Part shown: positions 60,594-64,000 of the stretch, piece after piece
How the letters are laid out: the number at the start of each line of letters is the position of its first letter
Position numbering within the stretch: position 1 is the stretch's first letter
Source of the DNA: Ricinus communis
Taxonomy: Eukaryota > Streptophyta > Magnoliopsida > Malpighiales > Euphorbiaceae
Assembly: GCF_019578655.1 (NCBI RefSeq)
Contig: NC_063258.1
Coordinates: 7,485,283 to 7,549,282 of the forward strand
Reading direction: 5' to 3'
Length of the DNA stretch: 64,000 nucleotides
Translations under genes and position numbers: made by a program
Notes under the pieces: generated by a model
What the model was told of the DNA's origin: nothing
The model's database searches: none
Seen by the model: the letters and a program-made list of their open reading frames with translations, nothing else

Positions 60594-61615
60594 ATTTGGG
60601 CATGCCTTGATTCTTGTCGTTCCCTCTTTCCTCTAAAAGATTCATCCACGATCATTCAAAGAATGATATCAATACACAATCAACTAATTTTCTTTCTCTG
60701 CATTCATCGAAGCATTAGATCGGTGCCTATGATTGCCGCTTTCACGCGCTTTCTTTCAACACTCGTGTTTATGCTCCTAAATAAAACCAAACCATCATAC
60801 TAGACAAAGATTAGAAAGAAAGACAAAAAATAAACAAAAAAATGAGAATATCGGTAGGATTTCAAATTCGATAAGGAAAGCAATCACAAGTTCTTTGTTC
60901 TCTTCCATATAGCTAATCATAAGGATCAAATGGAATTGATTTAAACACAAGGGTAGAGAAAGAACACAAGAGAAAGGATGGACGTGAGGATAGGTCTATG
61001 CTTGCTAGCACGACTGTTGATTAAGTATAAAAAGTTCTTTAAAGAACCTATAACTTGATTTTCCATAAGGTAGAACATTGAATTAATATGCTCATTAACC
61101 TCAAGTGTTCAGTTGCATATGGTTTTTATAGTATGAAAGCCCTCATTCCATAAGAAAAAGAAACTAGATGCTAAATATGAATAAATAAATACATAAAGAT
61201 AGATAAACTAAAGTCAAATCAAGAATGAGAGGGAGGTTGATTGGGCAACAACTCTCGTAGTCCTAAATTTTATGAGCCAGCTTAATAAAAACAAGGGTAA
61301 ATTAGCATGGGCCTACCTAAAAATACTCCGATCCAAATTACTTCATTATATGAATTTCAGACATTAGAGCGCTCGAATTCCGGCTAGTATTACACTTGGA
61401 TTAATAGAAAACAACATGAGTCTTGCTTTACATGCGTGGATTTATGTCTCATCCTACTTGATCATTAAGGTAATCCCTAATGCCACCTGTCAAGATTGTC
61501 AATTGCGCTCCCATGTTTCCTTCTACCAATCCTTGTGTCATCAGGAGTCCTCATCTTTAGAGGAGCAAGGAATGATGGAGAGCCCAATGGTGCAAATCAT
61601 GAATAAGAATATTTG
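60594..61615 (+). repeat. R repeat
   Basis: Twin of 32137-33160. Landmark at about 60680; it ends in ATTTG at 61611-61615. Confidence 0.7.
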
Positions 61616-61763
61616 TGATGAGAACCCATGTAGCACTAGGAATTCTACTCCAACAAGAAAACCTAATGATGCAAATCCTATTTGCTCAAGAAATCCTACT
61701 TCAACAAGGAGTCCTAATTCCGCTAGGAATCCTAATCCAACAAGGAGTTCTGATGATATTAGG
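61616..61763 (+). mobile_element. LTR-B 5' part
   Basis: TGATGAGAACCCATG and the ~15-bp repeats, preceded by ATTTG. The open frame through it reads CSTRNSTPTRKPNDANPICS and STRSPNSARNPNPTRSS. Twin of 33161-33307. Confidence 0.73.
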
Positions 61764-62662
61764 AAAAATGAGAAAATAGGTAAGATTTCGGATCTGATAA
61801 GGAAAGAAATCACAAGTTCTTTGTTCTGTTTTATACAGCTAAGCGTAAAAATCAAATTGAATTCATTTAAACACAAGCGCAAATAAAGAACACAAAAGGA
61901 TGAAAGGACGTGAGCGATAAGTCTATGTTCACTAGCGCAAGTGTTGATAAGTTTTCAAAGTTCTTAAAAGAACCCATACCTTGATTTCCCGCAAGGTAGA
62001 ACACTAAAATAATATGCTAACTTGCCTTAAGTATTCAGTTGCATGTGGCTTTTATAGTTCGAAGCCCTCATGTCATAAGAAGAAGAAACTACAAGATAAA
62101 TTGAATAGATAAATAAAGAAAAATGAATAAACTAAAGTCAAATCAAGAGCTAGAGAGTAGTTGACTAGTCAACAACTCTCACAATCCTAAATTTCATGAG
62201 CCAACTTAACAAAAATAAGAGAATATTTGCATAGGCCTACCTAAACTTGGATTAATTGAAAACAACATGATTTTCTCCCTTACGTGCATGGATTTACATC
62301 TCATCCTACTTGATTATGAAGCTAAGCCCCAACGCCATCGGTCAAGCTTATCAAATGTGTTCCCATGATTACTTATGCTAATCATTATATCATCAGGAGT
62401 CCTTGTGTCTAGAGGAACAAGGAATGATGAAGCTCCTAATGGTGCAAATCTTGAATCAAAATATTTGTGGATGCCTCGATTCTCGTTGTTCCCTCTTTTC
62501 TCTAGAAGATTCGTCTGTGATTATTTGCATAATAATATCAATACTCAATCAACTAATTATCTTCCATCACATTTGTTCAAGCATTGATCAGTGCATATGA
62601 TTGCCGCTTTTACGTGCTTAGAAAGAGAGGCACAAAAGAAATGAACAATAAAAGAACATAGG
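61764..62662 (+). repeat. R repeat
   Basis: Twin of 33308-34205, landmark at about 62550, ending AGAACATAGG. Confidence 0.7.
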
Positions 62663-63254
62663 TGATGTGATTATTACAAGAAACACGTTGCAGAATTATT
62701 GCCAAGAACGCCTAAAGTTAGATTCACAAACAAAGGCGTCGACCTAATACTTTACTAGAAGTGTGAACCTTGGTATTGAAAAGGTTTTGGACGCCGCCCT
62801 CAAGATTACAAAGAAGGTGAGTGATAAGTCTCAAGGAACACCATAAGAACAAGTCTTGATAAGTTCACAAGTTTTAGAAGAACTAAGAATTGAATTCTCT
62901 CAGTGGAATCAATAATAAAAATCTTCATTAACCTTGAGCCATTCGGCTATAGTTTGTTTAAATAGCCAAAGATACAACCTTAGCTTCCTTTACACGTTTA
63001 GGCAGAAACTAGAATATGAAAACAAAAATGAAAGGCTAAATTAGAAATTTCCCAAATAACAAAATAAGTAACTAGAGTGATTTAGACAATCTTTGATATA
63101 GGAAGAATGGACTAAAATCTAATATTCATAAATAACTACAAGGGGTGTATGCCCTTGTTTCCTAAATAAAATTAGGCACCTAGGTCAAGCTCACAAGCAT
63201 GCGCCTCCTTGTTCCCTCTTTAAGCTTCTTTCCTTGCTTCCTCTTTAAGAATTC
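62663..63254. mobile_element. LTR-D 5'-like segment, second copy
   Basis: TGATGTGATTATTACAAG onward, matching 34206-34782 up to GCCTTCCCTTG. It is then cut by an integrase fragment. Confidence 0.5.
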
Positions 63255-63620
63255 AGCCTTCCCTTGTGTGTTTAAAGGCTAAGTCTAAATTGCAACCCTA
63301 CTGGTTATATACTCCTTTGCCTATTCCTGATGTTCCTTGGACAGATTTATCTATGGATTTTATACTTGGATTGCCTAGGACTAGGAAGGGCCAAGATAAT
63401 ATATTTGTTCTTATGGATCAATTCAGTAAGATGGCTCACTTTATACCATGGAATAAAACCAGTGATGCTACTTACATTGCTGAATTATTTCTTAGGGAAG
63501 TTGTGCGATTGCATGGAGTTCTAAAAACCATTGTAAGTGACAGTGATGTTAAATTCTTAAGTCATTTTGGCATGTGTTATGGGGTAAGTTAGGGACTAAA
63601 TTATTATTTTGTACTACTTA
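63255..63620 (+). pseudogene. Ty3/gypsy integrase core fragment
   Basis: From about 63266: [20 protein letters not shown], then [20 protein letters not shown] (first Asp, about 63345), [40 protein letters not shown] and SDVKFLSHF (second Asp, about 63540). A shift follows near 63560, with [16 protein letters not shown] text up to ACTTA. It is broken exactly before the HPQTDGQ block by the LTR at 63621. The third acidic residue is absent. Confidence 0.87.
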
Positions 63621-64000
63621 TGATGTGCATATGCTTATGCAACTACAACTAAGGCAGTGAACCTATCAATGCAGCCTAGCCAACGACAAGTATTAAAAAA
63701 GATCATATCCCTCGAAAAAGTGAAATCCTAGAGTTACTACTTCGTTCCTTATTATCTAGCCTAAAATTGATAACAGAGGTTTCTAGATTTACTAAAAACT
63801 AAATTCTAAGTGTAATGCGAGAATGAATGAGCAAAGAGGATAATCAAGACAAGAAAGCAAACCCAAAGAGGACATAGACTAGTTGGCTATCAAACAAAAG
63901 ATAATAGATTATTGAGTCTGATTATGCTACCCGTGGATGGATTCTAAACTAAATTCGATTTTCCTCTCGAGACAACCGAATTCCTAAATCTAAGAACCAA
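63621..64000. mobile_element. LTR-E type LTR, 5' part, runs off the window
   Basis: TGATGTGCATATGCTTATGC, then ACTAAGGCAGTGAACC, GCAGCCTAGCC and TACCCGTGGATGG blocks, as in 38386-38760. It has the same plus-strand direction as the 38386 copy. The 5' flank ACTTA lies in integrase sequence. Confidence 0.75.

Overview
The window looks like plant nuclear DNA, probably a eudicot, made almost entirely of old repeats. It is AT-rich. Five tRNA-iMet-type primer-binding sites mark Ty3/gypsy LTR retrotransposons, and the proteins recognised are plant Ty3 Gag, protease, RT, RNase H, integrase and one chromodomain. I found no host gene, tRNA, rRNA or CRISPR array. Every recognisable coding region carries stops, frameshifts or truncations, except one uninterrupted 894-codon pol segment.

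Layout. 1-2625: pieces of two Ty3 elements (RT on -, protease/RT on +). 2626-7905: LTR fragments and a ~1.0-1.2 kb repeat that I call R, broken by a GC-richer LTR-like repeat. 7912-12707: an integrase fragment (+) abutting a 5' half element on - (RT start, protease, gag, leader, PBS, LTR). 12708-25668: R arrays in both orientations, with two solo LTRs, LTR fragments and two GC-rich foreign-looking inserts. 25669-30691: a - strand CRM-like 5' half element. 30692-34205: R with LTR pieces. 34206-38385: LTR pieces, integrase, RNase H and an LTR on +. 38386-39844: a solo LTR with 5-bp duplications. 39927-49008: a nearly complete Tekay/Del-type chromovirus with both LTRs, PBS, gag-pol, PPT and a CTTTG duplication. 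49014-53582: R with a Tekay-like LTR. 53583-55222: an LTR-PBS-leader remnant. 55223-63254: a second copy of the 26.8-34.8 kb block. 63255-64000: integrase broken by an LTR that runs off the window.

No genes act together as a living pathway here. The blocks record nested insertion, solo-LTR formation, truncation and duplication of whole composite blocks. The best leads are: (1) the R repeat, which I cannot assign to a known family and which keeps two overlapping open frames; (2) one identical nonsense codon before the catalytic Glu in three separate integrase copies; (3) Pol tails encoded inside LTRs; (4) two large composite duplications. I did not find a convincing new functional system.

Names used below: LTR-A, LTR-B and LTR-C are related LTR types starting TGAT and belonging to CRM-like elements. 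LTR-D and LTR-E are LTR-like repeats without a seen PBS. LTR-F is Tekay-like. LTR-G is the 54-55 kb LTR. Family boundaries come from reading by eye, so most fragment edges are good to about 5-20 bp.
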